Shown in pieces: positions 27,553-38,856 of a DNA stretch of 64,000 nt. The stretch covers positions 1 to 64,000 of the forward strand of contig CAYGWM010000003.1 in NCBI GenBank assembly GCA_964353555.1, given 5' to 3'. This DNA comes from PR03 sp964353555 (lineage in GTDB: Bacteria > Myxococcota_A > UBA9160 > PR03). The stretch's first letter is position 1. Every line of letters starts with the position of its first letter. Below the pieces are notes generated by a model. That model did not search any database. It saw only the letters and a program-made list of their open reading frames with translations, and had not been told where the DNA came from. The translations under genes and the position numbers were made by a program.

Positions 27553-28947
27553 TTACTCGAGTTGGCCGGCGTCGTCGTCTTCGAGGCCCAGCTTTTCGAG
27601 CCGGTAGCGGAAGGAGCGGAACGAAATGCCGAGCGACTGCGCCGCGCGCTTCTTCACACCGCCCTGGCGTTTCAGCGCCCCGAGCAGCAGCTCGCGCTCG
27701 AAGTCCGCGACCAGATTGTCGAGGTCGAGGTTGCCCTGCGGAAGCTTCACGGACGGTCGTCCCTCTGCCTGCTGCCGCACACTCGGCGGCAACGCCTCGG
27801 CTTCGATCCATTCGCCGCGCGACAGTGCGACCGCCCGCTCGATGCCGTTCTCCAGTTCCCGTACGTTTCCGGGCCACGCGTGTGCGCGCAGACACGCCAT
27901 CGCTTCTTCCGAGAGCCCGCGCACGACCTTGCCGAGTTCGCGCCCGTACTTCTCGACGAAGTGATGGACGAGCAGCGGCAGGTCCTCGAGGCGATCGCGC
28001 AGCGGCGGCAGCTCGATCTGGATCACGTTCAGGCGGTAGTAGAGATCCTCGCGGAAGCGTCCGGCCGCGACCTCCTCTTCGAGGCGCCGATTGGTCGCGG
28101 CGAGGATCCGCACGTCCACGCGGCGATCGGAGGTGCCGCCGACGCGGCGGATCGACTTGTCCTGCAGCACGCGCAGCAGTTTCACCTGCAGCGGCAACGT
28201 CAGCTCACCCACCTCGTCGAGGAATAGCGTTCCAGTGTCCGCCGTCTCGAAGAGGCCGGCCTTGTTGGCGACGGCGCCCGTGAAGGCGCCTTTCACGTGG
28301 CCGAAAAGTTCCGACTCGAGCAGGTTCTCCGGGATCGCGGCGCAGTTGAGCGCCACGAACGGCGCCGAAGCGCGATCGCTCTCGGCATGAATCGCGCGTG
28401 CCACCAGTTCCTTCCCGGTGCCGCTCTCGCCGGCGATCAGCACGTTGGTCTTGGTGGGCGCGATCCGCGTCACCATCTCGTAGACCTGTTGCATGCGTGG
28501 GCTGTTGCCGACCATCTGACGCTGCTGCCGTTCGCTGCGCAGTTCGAGACGCAGGCGCGCGTTCTCGCTGGTGAGGAGCTTCTTCTCGAGCGCCTTCTGC
28601 ACCACCAGCTTGATCTCGTCGACCTTGAAGGGTTTCGTCAGGTAGTCGTAGGCGCCCTCTTTCATCGCGGCGATCGCGGTCTCGGTGGTGGCGAACGCGG
28701 TGATCATCACGACGAGCGCGTCGGCCTGCGCTTCACGGATGCCGCGCAACAGATCGAGACCCGACTTGCCGGGCATCTGGATGTCGGTGACGACGAGGTC
28801 GTAGTCATCGGCGTCGAGCGCCAGCAGCGCGCCGTCGACGTCGCCCGCGGTGGTGACGTCGTAGCCTTCCTTGCGCAGCAGGATCTCCAGGAATTCACGC
28901 ATGCTGCGCTCGTCGTCGACGACGAGGATGCGCGCGTTCGTGCTCAT
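27553..28947 (-). CDS. pilR: Sigma-54 response regulator PilR
   Basis: 464 residues. Receiver 1-120 (VDDE, phosphoacceptor in VTDIQMPGKSG, Lys in TKPF). AAA+ domain about 140-370 with GESGTGKE, intact GAFTGA, and LFLDEVGE. Fis-type helix-turn-helix KKRAAQSLGISFRSFRYRLEKLGL near the end. PilR with sigma-54 normally activates pilA, which is not in this window. Overlaps pilS by four bases. Confidence 0.93.
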   Translation of the reverse strand: MSTNARILVVDDERSMREFLEILLRKEGYDVTTAGDVDGALLALDADDYDLVVTDIQMPGKSGLDLLRGIREAQADALVVMITAFATTETAIAAMKEGAYDYLTKPFKVDEIKLVVQKALEKKLLTSENARLRLELRSERQQRQMVGNSPRMQQVYEMVTRIAPTKTNVLIAGESGTGKELVARAIHAESDRASAPFVALNCAAIPENLLESELFGHVKGAFTGAVANKAGLFETADTGTLFLDEVGELTLPLQVKLLRVLQDKSIRRVGGTSDRRVDVRILAATNRRLEEEVAAGRFREDLYYRLNVIQIELPPLRDRLEDLPLLVHHFVEKYGRELGKVVRGLSEEAMACLRAHAWPGNVRELENGIERAVALSRGEWIEAEALPPSVRQQAEGRPSVKLPQGNLDLDNLVADFERELLLGALKRQGGVKKRAAQSLGISFRSFRYRLEKLGLEDDDAGQLE

Positions 28948-30632
28948 CGTGCGCGATCCGCGGCAGGGAGCAGCACGCAGAAGCGGGTGCCGCGATCAAC
29001 GGCGCTCTCGACCTTCACGTGGCCCCCATTTCCTTCCACGATGCGGTGTACCGTCGCGAGACCGAGGCCGCTACCCTCCTTCTTCGTGGTGAAGAAGGGA
29101 TCGAAGATGCGTTCGAGGACGTCCTCGGCGATCCCGGTGCCGGTATCGGCGACCCGGATCTCGACCCAGGGCGGCCCCTCCGCGTTCCCGTTTCGGCGTT
29201 CCAAAGCAGCGCCTTGAGCCGCGGCGCGCTGCGCGCGGATCTCGAGGCGGCCGCCGTCCGGCATTGCCTGCACTGCGTTCAGGAACAGGTTCCAGAGCAA
29301 CTGGCGCAGCTGGCGGTCATCGGCGACCACGCGTAGCTCGGGCGGCGCATCGATGACGAGCTGCACCGAGGGCGGCCTGACGGACTCGAAGAGCTGGGCC
29401 ATGTCGCGCAGCACCGTTTCGATCGCAACGGGCTCGGGCCGCGCCGGCGCGGGCCGTGCGAAAAGCAGGAAGTCGGTGATCAGCGCGTTCAGCCGGTCGG
29501 TCTCGCGCACGACGATGTTCATCAGCCGGCGCGCTTCGTCGGACTCCTCGCCCTCGGCGCCGCCCTCGAGGATCTGGATCGAGCCCGAGATCGCCGCCAG
29601 TGGGTTGCGAATCTCGTGGGCGAGATCGGCTGCCAGCTGACCGATCCCTGCCAACCGTTCGTGACGGCGCAGCTCGGCCTCCATCTCGACCACCTTGGTG
29701 ACGTCCTGGAAGATCACCACGTAGCCACCCGGATCGCCTTCGCCCACGAGCAGTCGCGAACCCGCGAGGCCGAGGTGCAGATCCTCGCCGCGGCGATTGC
29801 GATGGCGCAGGCGCGCCCTGAACTTCTCTCCGCTTCCTGCCGCTTCGAGCACGCGCGCATGCGCGCCCGGGATCACCTCGTCGAGGGCGCGTCCCAGCAC
29901 GTCGGCTACGGGGGCGCCGGTGATGCGCTCGGCCTCCGGATTCCACGAGGTGATCTGGCCGCCGGGATCGGTGGTGATGAGTCCGCTGGTCAAGCTCTCC
30001 ACGGTGCGCTGGTGCAGACGCTGCAGGCTCGCGAGATCGCGGGACGTCTCGGCGAGCGCGCGGCCGGCGCGATCGCGCTCGCGCGAGAGCGCGCTCGCGA
30101 GTAGCGCCACCAGCATCAGCGCGCCGGCATTGAGGCCCCACACGGCGAGCTGCACCGGATCGGCCGCCTGCGCGCCGCGCGCCATCGATTCCCAGTGCGC
30201 AATCAGCAGCACCGTGCCGTAGCCCACGGCCCCGAGCGCGCTCGCCGCGTAGGCGCCGCGGCGTCCGAAGAGCAACGCAGCATACACCGTGATCGGTACG
30301 TAGAGGAAGCCGAAGAACGAGTCGGCGCCGCCGGAGAAATGGACCAGCGCGGAGACGATCGCGACGTCGGAGACCAGCTGCAGGCCGGCGAACGCGCGAC
30401 GCCGCCGGATGCGGCTGTTCACGATCGCAGCGAGGATCGTCGTGACGAACGCGAGCACGACGGTCGCGTAGAGAGCGCGCTCCGGCACGTCCGTGCCCGC
30501 ACGCGCGCGCTCGGCCGTCAGCGCAAGCGCGCCGACCAGGATCCCGAACGCCACGACGAGGCGTCCCGCCAATAGCGGAAGCATCCGATGCCGCAGCGGA
30601 CCTTCGGCCTCGGGGCTCTGTGACGGATCCAC
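28944..30632 (-). CDS. pilS: Sensor histidine kinase PilS
   Basis: 562 residues, GTG start. About six membrane helices lie in residues 20-185, as in PilS, which senses pilin levels in the inner membrane. Then a PAS domain (about 205-310, LTSGLITTDPGGQITSWNPEAERITG), HisKA with His in LAHEIRNPLAAISGSI, and HATPase with NLFLNAVQAM, VADTGTGI and DPFFTTKKEGSGLGLA. Sits between pilC and pilR. Confidence 0.93.
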   Translation of the reverse strand: MDPSQSPEAEGPLRHRMLPLLAGRLVVAFGILVGALALTAERARAGTDVPERALYATVVLAFVTTILAAIVNSRIRRRRAFAGLQLVSDVAIVSALVHFSGGADSFFGFLYVPITVYAALLFGRRGAYAASALGAVGYGTVLLIAHWESMARGAQAADPVQLAVWGLNAGALMLVALLASALSRERDRAGRALAETSRDLASLQRLHQRTVESLTSGLITTDPGGQITSWNPEAERITGAPVADVLGRALDEVIPGAHARVLEAAGSGEKFRARLRHRNRRGEDLHLGLAGSRLLVGEGDPGGYVVIFQDVTKVVEMEAELRRHERLAGIGQLAADLAHEIRNPLAAISGSIQILEGGAEGEESDEARRLMNIVVRETDRLNALITDFLLFARPAPARPEPVAIETVLRDMAQLFESVRPPSVQLVIDAPPELRVVADDRQLRQLLWNLFLNAVQAMPDGGRLEIRAQRAAAQGAALERRNGNAEGPPWVEIRVADTGTGIAEDVLERIFDPFFTTKKEGSGLGLATVHRIVEGNGGHVKVESAVDRGTRFCVLLPAADRAR

Positions 30633-30649
30633 GGCCCCGATGGTCCGGG

Positions 30650-31861
30650 CTACTTCACCACCTCCGCGATCTTGAAGATCGGCAGATACATGGCGATCAG
30701 GATGGATCCGATGCTGCCACCGAGGAACACCATCATCAGCGGCTCGAGCATCGAGGTGAGGCCGTCCACCGCCGCGTCGACTTCGTCGTCGTAGAAGTCG
30801 GCGAGCTTGGCGAGCATCGAGTCCATCGCACCGGTCTGCTCACCGACCGCGATCATCTGCACGACCATGCCCGGGAACACCCCGACCGCCTTGAGCGGTT
30901 CTGCAATGGTCTTGCCTTCGGCGATCGCGGCGCGGACTTTCTGGAGGCCGGCTTCGATCACCTTGTTGCCAGAAGTCTTCGCGCAGATGTCGAGCGCGTC
31001 GAGGATCGGTACGCCCGAGGAGAGCATCGTCGAGAACGTGCGGCTGAAGCGCGCCACGGCGACCTTGCGGAGCAGCGCCCCGAAGAGCGGCAGCTTCAAG
31101 AAGATCGCGTCGGTCTGGTAGCGGAAGCGCGGCGAGCGCCGCCGCGCCTGCACGTAGGCGATGGCGACTGCGACGACCGATGCGAGGATCAACAGGATCC
31201 ACTGCTGCATCCAGTTGCTGAGGTTGATCACCATCTGCGTCGGCGCGGGCAGCTCGCCGCCGAAGTCCTTGAACATCTTCTCGAAGACGGGAATCACCTT
31301 GACCAGCAGCAGTGCTAGAACGCCCATCGCGACCACCATCACCGTGGTCGGGTAGACCATCGCGCTCTTGACCTTGCGCTTCAGGCTGTCCGCCTTCTCG
31401 AGATAGGCCGAGAGGCGATTCAGGATGGTGTCGAGCACGCCACCGATTTCGCCGGCGGTGACCAGATTCACGTAGAGCTCGTCGAATACGCGCGGGTGTT
31501 TCGCGAGCGATTCGGCGAAGGTGGCGCCCTGCTCGACGTCGCTCTTCACGCGCCCGAGCGTCTCCCCGAAGCTCTTGTTCTCCTGCTGCTCGGACTGGAT
31601 CTCGAGGCACTGCACCAGCGGCAGGCCGGCGTCGATCATCGTGGCGAACTGGCGGGTGAACACGACCAGTTCGCGCGTCTTCACGCCCTTCTTGAAGAGC
31701 TTGAAGCCCCCGCCGCTGCGTGCCGCCTTCGGTTTGACCGAGACGGGAATGATCGACTGCGCGCGGAGCTGCATCATCGCTGCCGCTTCCGTGGACGCCT
31801 CCACTACGCCCTTCTTCAACTGCCCCTGACGGGTGCGCCCTTCCCAGGCGAAAACCGGCAT
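30650..31861 (-). CDS. pilC: Inner-membrane pilus platform protein PilC
   Basis: 403 residues of the GspF/PilC family, with two cytoplasmic four-helix bundles and three membrane helices. Begins MPVFAWEGRTRQGQLKKGVVEA. First GspF domain with FTRQFATMIDAGLPLVQCL, membrane helix TTVMVVAMGVLALLLVKVIP, second domain with FSRTFSTMLSSGVPILDAL. Ends in the family tail SILIAMYLPIFKIAEVV. PilC couples PilB and PilT to the growing pilus. Confidence 0.96.
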   Translation of the reverse strand: MPVFAWEGRTRQGQLKKGVVEASTEAAAMMQLRAQSIIPVSVKPKAARSGGGFKLFKKGVKTRELVVFTRQFATMIDAGLPLVQCLEIQSEQQENKSFGETLGRVKSDVEQGATFAESLAKHPRVFDELYVNLVTAGEIGGVLDTILNRLSAYLEKADSLKRKVKSAMVYPTTVMVVAMGVLALLLVKVIPVFEKMFKDFGGELPAPTQMVINLSNWMQQWILLILASVVAVAIAYVQARRRSPRFRYQTDAIFLKLPLFGALLRKVAVARFSRTFSTMLSSGVPILDALDICAKTSGNKVIEAGLQKVRAAIAEGKTIAEPLKAVGVFPGMVVQMIAVGEQTGAMDSMLAKLADFYDDEVDAAVDGLTSMLEPLMMVFLGGSIGSILIAMYLPIFKIAEVVK

Positions 31862-31907
31862 CGCGTATCTCCCTCGTCTCGGTGAGCTGCGTGGTACGAG
31901 CGCGGCG

Positions 31908-33011
31908 CTAGGCCGCGCCCACCGCGCGCCGGTTGATCACATTGGCGTTGCCGCCGGCGATCAACGTCTTGAGTTCTTCCTGGTCGTGGCTGCGCGCCAT
32001 CGCGTCTTCGAGAGCGATCAGCCGCCGCTGGTAGAGCGATGCCAGCGACTGATTCATCGTCTGCATCCCGAACTTCTGCTGCCCGATCTGCATCTGCGAG
32101 TAGATCTGGTGGATCTTGTCCTCGCGGATCAGGTTGCGGATGGCCGGATTGGGGATCATCAGCTCCAGCGCGAGCGCGCGCCCCGGCCCGTTCGCGCGTG
32201 GCAGCAGCGACTGGCACATCACGCCTTCGAGTACGAAGGAGAGCTGCGCGCGCACCTGCGACTGTTGATAGGGCGGGAATACGTCCACGATGCGGTTGAT
32301 GGTCTGCACGCACGAATTGGTGTGCAGCGTCGCGAACGCGAGGTGACCGGTCTCCGCGACCGTGAGTGCGGCCTCGATCGTCTCGAGATCGCGCATCTCG
32401 CCGATCAGCACCACGTCCGGGTCCTGGCGGAGGATGTACTTGAGCGCGTTGGTGAAGCTCTTGGTGTCCGCGCCGACTTCGCGCTGGTTCACGACGCAGC
32501 TCTTGTGCGGATGCAGGTACTCGATCGGATCCTCGATCGTCACGATGTGGTCGTGGCGCTCGCTGTTGACCCGGTCGATGATGGAGGCCAGCGTGGTCGA
32601 TTTGCCCGAGCCGGTCGGCCCGGTCACCAGCACCAGTCCGCGCGGCTTCTTGGTGATGTCGAGCACGGCCTTCGGCAGGCCCAGCTCCTCCATCGTCATC
32701 ACCTTGTAGGGAATCGAGCGGAACGCCCCGGCGACGGCGCCGCGCTGCATGAAGATGTTGGCGCGGAACCGCGACAGCCCGCGCACGCCGAAGGAGAGGT
32801 CGAGCTCGTTGTTCTCCTCGAAGCGGTGTTTCTGGGAGTCCGTCAGGATCGAGTAACAGACCTGCTTGGTATCGGCAGGCGAGAGCGGCGGCATCTGCAG
32901 CGGCTGCAGCTTGCCGTCGACGCGCAGCTGCGGCGGCGAGTTCGTGGTGATGTGGAGATCGCTCGCCCCCTTTTCGATCATCGCCTTCAGTAGTTGGTGA
33001 AGATTCGCCAT
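31908..33011 (-). CDS. pilT: Pilus retraction ATPase PilT
   Basis: 367 residues. PAS-like N-terminal domain (MIEKGASDLHITTNSPP), Walker A GPTGSGKST near residue 132, Asp box, Walker B VVLIGEMRDLETIEAAL, His box GHLAFATLHTN. The C-terminal AIRNLIREDK motif is diagnostic for PilT and required for retraction. Hexameric motor that depolymerises the pilus. Between pilB and pilC. Confidence 0.97.
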   Translation of the reverse strand: MANLHQLLKAMIEKGASDLHITTNSPPQLRVDGKLQPLQMPPLSPADTKQVCYSILTDSQKHRFEENNELDLSFGVRGLSRFRANIFMQRGAVAGAFRSIPYKVMTMEELGLPKAVLDITKKPRGLVLVTGPTGSGKSTTLASIIDRVNSERHDHIVTIEDPIEYLHPHKSCVVNQREVGADTKSFTNALKYILRQDPDVVLIGEMRDLETIEAALTVAETGHLAFATLHTNSCVQTINRIVDVFPPYQQSQVRAQLSFVLEGVMCQSLLPRANGPGRALALELMIPNPAIRNLIREDKIHQIYSQMQIGQQKFGMQTMNQSLASLYQRRLIALEDAMARSHDQEELKTLIAGGNANVINRRAVGAA

Positions 33012-33023
33012 GGTTCGCGACTC

Positions 33024-34724
<1,701 letters not shown>

Positions 34725-34859
34725 CGGGTCCCCTCTCCTGCTCGGTTGCGCGCGCGGACCGGACCGTCTCGGCGCCAAAACCGCCATCCTCTGGCGAGCT
34801 TGGCGCGGACTCTTGCGGATCCGCGAAAGCCCTGCATTCCCGGTCGGTTATCGGCGGCC

Positions 34860-35924
34860 TTAGGAGGGAACTTGACCGGCGTCGGTCGAAGCGGCGTCGG
34901 CGAGCTCATCGAGCCGGGTGCCGCGGTAGCGCAGCACCGCAAGCCCGATGCCCGTGGTGGTGAGCCAGAAGACAGCGTGGGCGAGCGTCCCGAGCGCGAG
35001 AGCCAGCTCCTCGGTTACCCCGAAGCGGCGCAGCGCCTCGCGGGCCGCCAGGTGATACGGACCGACGAAGCCGGGCGCCGACGGCAGCGCGACGGCGATC
35101 CCCACTGCCGTGAGCGTGACGAACGCCGCCGACAAATTGCGCTCGAACGACCCGAGGTCGATGCCGAGCGCGAGCATCGCGGCCAGAAACGGTGCGACGC
35201 CCAGCACCGTCCAGATCACCACCGTATGCCAGAGCACCCACCAAAGATGGCGGCCACCGCGCAGCGATCCGAGTCCCTCGGCCATGTGGCGAATCAGCCG
35301 CTCGACGGGCGCCGTGCCGCGTCCGCCCACCGACCCGAGCAGCGCGCGGGTCACGCGCACCACCTGATCCGGCGCGACGCGCAGCCAGACGACGGCGGCC
35401 AGCGGAAGCGCCGCGCCGGCCAGCAGCGGGATGCCCACCGCGAGCGCGCCATCGTCCGGACCGCCGCGCGCGCCGAAGATCACCAGCGCCATCGCCAGCA
35501 CCGCAATGCCATCGATGCCGCGCTCGAGCACGACCGTGCCGAAGAGCGCCGCGGTTCCCGCACGCGTCTCCCGCGCGAGATAGAATGCGCGCACCACTTC
35601 GCCGATCCGCAGCGGGAACACGTTGTTGGCGAGCGTGCCGACGGCTGTGGCGCGGAACAATGCGCCCCGCGACGCGTCACACACCGGGTTGGTCAGATGG
35701 CGCCAGCGCAGCGCGCGGACCCAGATCGTCAACAGATAGATCGGGGCCGAGAGTCCGATCAGCAGCGGCAGGTTTGCGCGCGACAGATCGTGCAACAGCG
35801 TGCTGACGTCGACGCCCCGCGCAGCGAGCGAGAGCGTGGCAAAGGTGATCGCGATGCCGACCCACAGTCGGGGATCGCGGAACCGCCGCCGCAGGCGCTT
35901 CGGGGTCGGAGTCGTCGCTGTCAC
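34860..35924 (-). CDS. Flippase-like integral membrane protein (UPF0104)
   Basis: 354 residues with about eight membrane helices. Belongs to the lysylphosphatidylglycerol-synthase transmembrane-region/YbhN family: WVRALRWRHL, FPLRIGEVVRAFYLARE, VVLERGIDGIAVL and ALPSAPGFVGPYHLAAREAL are the family's conserved stretches. Members move or modify lipids, or support glycolipid export. The substrate here is unknown. Its ATG overlaps the ribF stop (ATGA). The 135 bases between its stop and pilB hold the probable pilB promoter, which I could not assign. Confidence 0.8.
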   Translation of the reverse strand: MTATTPTPKRLRRRFRDPRLWVGIAITFATLSLAARGVDVSTLLHDLSRANLPLLIGLSAPIYLLTIWVRALRWRHLTNPVCDASRGALFRATAVGTLANNVFPLRIGEVVRAFYLARETRAGTAALFGTVVLERGIDGIAVLAMALVIFGARGGPDDGALAVGIPLLAGAALPLAAVVWLRVAPDQVVRVTRALLGSVGGRGTAPVERLIRHMAEGLGSLRGGRHLWWVLWHTVVIWTVLGVAPFLAAMLALGIDLGSFERNLSAAFVTLTAVGIAVALPSAPGFVGPYHLAAREALRRFGVTEELALALGTLAHAVFWLTTTGIGLAVLRYRGTRLDELADAASTDAGQVPS

Positions 35925-36871
35925 GCCGACTCGAGTTTCTGGCGGGCGAGCGCGACATCGCGAGCGATCTGCGCGCGCAACGCATCGGCACCTGGGAACT
36001 TCTCTTCGCCGCGCAAGCGCGCTTCGAACGACACCTCGATGCGCCGGCCGTAGAGATCGCCGCTGAAGTCGAGCAGGTGCGCTTCCGCGAGTGCGGCATC
36101 GTCCTGCTTGAAGGTCGGCCGGCGCCCGACGTTGGTGACGGCGGCGAAGCGCGTACCGGCCACCGGCGTGCCGGCGTCGAGCAGTTGCACGTGTCCCGCA
36201 TAGACGCCGTGGGCGGGGATCACTTCGTTCTCCGGCGCCAGGTTTGCGGTCGGGAAGCCGAGCGTGTGCCCGCGGCGGTCGCCCGCGACGACGCTGCCGC
36301 GTACCGCGAAGGAGCGGCCGAGCATGCGCTTCGCCTCCTCGACGTCGCCGGACGCGAGCAGCTCGCGGATGCGGCTCGACGAGACGTCGCGCCCGCCAAT
36401 CGTCACCTCGGGGATGATCGTGACTGCGAAGCCGAGGCGCGGCCCCAGCTCGGTGAGCAACCGCATCGAACCGGCTCGGTCGCGGCCGTAGTGGAAGTCG
36501 TAGCCGACGTAGACTTCGAGCGGCGCCACGTGTGCGTGCACGTGTTCGCGAACGAAGCTCTCCGGCGTCGTCGTCGCGAACGCGGCGGTGAACGGTTCGA
36601 GTACGACCAGGTCGATCTGCGCGGCGGCGAGCAGTTCGAGTTTCTGTTCGGTGGTGGTGAGCAGTGAAGGCGCGCGATCCGATTGCAGGACTTTGCGCGG
36701 GTGCGGATCGAAGGTGTAGACGACGGCCTCGCCATCGCGTGCGCGTGCGCGATCGATCACCGTTCGCAGGATCTGGCGATGGCCGATGTGCAGACCGTCA
36801 AAGTTGCCGATCGTCAGCACCGCGCGACGCGGACTGCGATCGAGCGCTGCACTGCCCCGTACGACCCGCAA
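35921..36871 (-). CDS. ribF: Riboflavin kinase / FAD synthetase
   Basis: 316 residues, TTG start at 36871. FAD synthetase half: TIGNFDGLHIGHRQIL with the HxGH nucleotidyl-transfer motif, TFDPHPRKVL, VGYDFHYGRDRAGS, SSSRIRELL. Riboflavin kinase half (about 190-312): VVAGDRRGHTLGFPTANL, the PTAN motif, NVGRRPTF and the Glu in EAHLLDF. Makes FMN and FAD. Its start is adjacent to that of the divergent LptF/G gene. Confidence 0.95.
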   Translation of the reverse strand: MRVVRGSAALDRSPRRAVLTIGNFDGLHIGHRQILRTVIDRARARDGEAVVYTFDPHPRKVLQSDRAPSLLTTTEQKLELLAAAQIDLVVLEPFTAAFATTTPESFVREHVHAHVAPLEVYVGYDFHYGRDRAGSMRLLTELGPRLGFAVTIIPEVTIGGRDVSSSRIRELLASGDVEEAKRMLGRSFAVRGSVVAGDRRGHTLGFPTANLAPENEVIPAHGVYAGHVQLLDAGTPVAGTRFAAVTNVGRRPTFKQDDAALAEAHLLDFSGDLYGRRIEVSFEARLRGEEKFPGADALRAQIARDVALARQKLESA

Positions 36872-36888
36872 TGCTAGCCTCCGCGCCC

Positions 36889-37959
36889 GTGGGCGTCTTG
36901 TCGCGCTATCTGTTGGTCCGCTTCGTCACCACGTTCCTGGCAGTGCTGGTCGCGCTGATCGTGCTGATCAGCGTGATCCAGCTGCTCGCGGATTTTGGTG
37001 ACGTCGTCGGTTCTTCGGGCGGCTTTCTCGACGCATGGATCGCCCTGATCCTGCGCATCCCCGACAAGCAACTGCCGATCTTGATTCCGGCGTCTGCGTT
37101 CGCGGCAGCGTATCTCTCGGTCGGCACCGCCGCGCGCGGATATGAGATCCTCGCGATGAAAGCCGGCGGGATTTCGCCGCTGCGCGTGCTGGTCCCGTTG
37201 CTGGTCGCAGCCGCCGTCATCTCGGGACTCGCTCTCCTCTCGAACGAAACGGTCGCGGTCCGCGCCCGCGAGGCATCTCGCCGTCTCGACAACGACGGCG
37301 GCGAGGTGACCTTCCGCCGCGGTTCGTTCTGGTATCACAAGGGCCACACCATCTACAACGTCCGAGACGCCGATCCGGCCGCCCGGGCGCTGCTGGACAT
37401 CGCAATCTTCGAGATGGACGACCGCGGCCGGCTGCTGCGCACGATCCAGGCCGCGCGTGCGACGGTGGGCGAGGGGGGGCGTTGGCATCTCGCCAACGCG
37501 GTGATGCGCGGCTTCGATCCGACCGACGCCGCCGCGCCCTCGAGGTACGAGAAACTGCAGGATGCCGAGATCGATCTGCCCGACGAGAAGGCCCTGCTCG
37601 ACGTCGGAGTCTCCGCGCTCTCGATCGCCGAGCTGCGCGAATACCGCGACCAGCAGGAACCCGGCGACACCGAGTTCGTGCGCGCAGAGGCGCTGCTACA
37701 GGAGCGCGTTGCGGAACCGCTCGCGTCGCTGGTGTTCGTCGTGCTGGCGCTCCCGCTGGCGCTCCGCGTGGAGCGCACCCGAAGCCTCGCGGTCCCGGCG
37801 CTGCAGGGCGTCGCAGCGATCTTTCTGTTCTACATGGTGCGCCAGTACGGCAAGACACTGGCGACCCAGGGCGTCACGTCGGCGGCCTGGACACCCTGGG
37901 TGATCGTCGCGGCCTTCCTCGCGTTCGGCGCCTGGCAGATCTGGCGGATGCCGCGCTGA
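36889..37959 (+). CDS. LPS export permease, LptF/LptG family
   Basis: 356 residues from GTG at 36889 (GVLSRYLLVRFVTTFL, the usual LptF/G opening). ATG at 36871 is a second possibility. Six membrane helices: three N-terminal (including LILRIPDKQLPILIPASAFAAAYLSVG), a periplasmic beta-jellyroll (about 110-260), and three C-terminal helices. Part of the LptB2FG ABC transporter that lifts LPS from the inner membrane, so the cell has an outer membrane. Only one of the F/G pair is here. I cannot tell which. Confidence 0.88.
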   Translation: MGVLSRYLLVRFVTTFLAVLVALIVLISVIQLLADFGDVVGSSGGFLDAWIALILRIPDKQLPILIPASAFAAAYLSVGTAARGYEILAMKAGGISPLRVLVPLLVAAAVISGLALLSNETVAVRAREASRRLDNDGGEVTFRRGSFWYHKGHTIYNVRDADPAARALLDIAIFEMDDRGRLLRTIQAARATVGEGGRWHLANAVMRGFDPTDAAAPSRYEKLQDAEIDLPDEKALLDVGVSALSIAELREYRDQQEPGDTEFVRAEALLQERVAEPLASLVFVVLALPLALRVERTRSLAVPALQGVAAIFLFYMVRQYGKTLATQGVTSAAWTPWVIVAAFLAFGAWQIWRMPR

Positions 37960-37962
37960 ATC

Positions 37963-38856
37963 CTAGGGCGCGCCCTTCGGTTGGTAGCTCTGGAGCAGAT
38001 CGAAGAAGTCGTTGCTCGGCGGCACCACCAGCGTGGTCTTGTCCCCGATCGTCTTCTTGTACGCATCGAGGCGCCGCACGAAGCCGTAGAACTCCGGCGC
38101 GATGGAGTGGGCTTCCGCGTAGATGCGCGCCGACTCGGCTTCGCCCTCGCCGCGCAGAACGTCGGCGTCGCGTTGCGCATCGGCGACGGTCACGAGCGAA
38201 TCGCGGTCCGCTGCGGCACGGATGCGGCGACCTTCCTGGTCGCCCTCGGCACGGTACTTGCGCGCGAGTTGTTCGCGCTGGCTACGCATTCTGGCGTATA
38301 CGTTCTCCTCGGTGCCCGGTGGCAGCTCGGTGCGATTGATGCGCACGTCGCGCACCTCGATGCCGAACTCGGCCAGCGATGCGGCGCTCTTCTCGGTGAT
38401 CTCCTGCATCACGCGCTCCCGCTCGGTCGTGACGACCTCGGCGAGCGTCTTGGTACCGACCACTTCGCGTAGGTCCGAGCGCGTGACACGGTCGATCTGC
38501 GCCTCCGCCTGACTCATGCCCGACGGGAACGACGCGAAGAACTTGAGCGGGTCGGCGATGCGCCAGACCACGTAGTGATCCACCAGCGGGCGCTCTGCGT
38601 CGCGGGTCTGCATCTGCTGCGGCTCGGAGTTGGAATAGAGGAAGCGCCGGTCGAAGGTCAGCACGGTGGACAGCAGCGGGACGCGCAGCGACAGACCAGG
38701 CTCCGTCTGCACCGACACCGGGCTGCCGAAGAGCAGTACGACCTTCTGCTCGCCCTCGCGCGTGATGACGACGGGGCCGACGCCGACTTCGCCGGCCCAC
38801 ACCAATGCGGCGCAGATGGCCGAGACGACGAGGAAACCGAAGAGGTACCGTCTCAT
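37963..38856 (-). CDS. hflC: FtsH protease modulator HflC
   Basis: 297 residues. One N-terminal membrane helix (YLFGFLVVSAICAALVW), SPFH/band-7 domain about 25-210 (VVWRIADPLKFFASFPS, VRDVRINRTELPPGTEENVYARM) and a coiled-coil tail with KKTIGDKTTLVVPPSNDFF, the HflC ending. With HflK it forms a periplasmic cage around FtsH and restrains its proteolysis. Its ATG overlaps the hflK stop. Confidence 0.94.
   Translation of the reverse strand: MRRYLFGFLVVSAICAALVWAGEVGVGPVVITREGEQKVVLLFGSPVSVQTEPGLSLRVPLLSTVLTFDRRFLYSNSEPQQMQTRDAERPLVDHYVVWRIADPLKFFASFPSGMSQAEAQIDRVTRSDLREVVGTKTLAEVVTTERERVMQEITEKSAASLAEFGIEVRDVRINRTELPPGTEENVYARMRSQREQLARKYRAEGDQEGRRIRAAADRDSLVTVADAQRDADVLRGEGEAESARIYAEAHSIAPEFYGFVRRLDAYKKTIGDKTTLVVPPSNDFFDLLQSYQPKGAP

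Noticed and set aside
34772..34786. Sigma-54-like site (GG-N10-GC) upstream of pilB
   Set aside because: Only TGGC and the final GC match. Four other consensus positions fail, and such spacing arises often by chance in GC-rich DNA.
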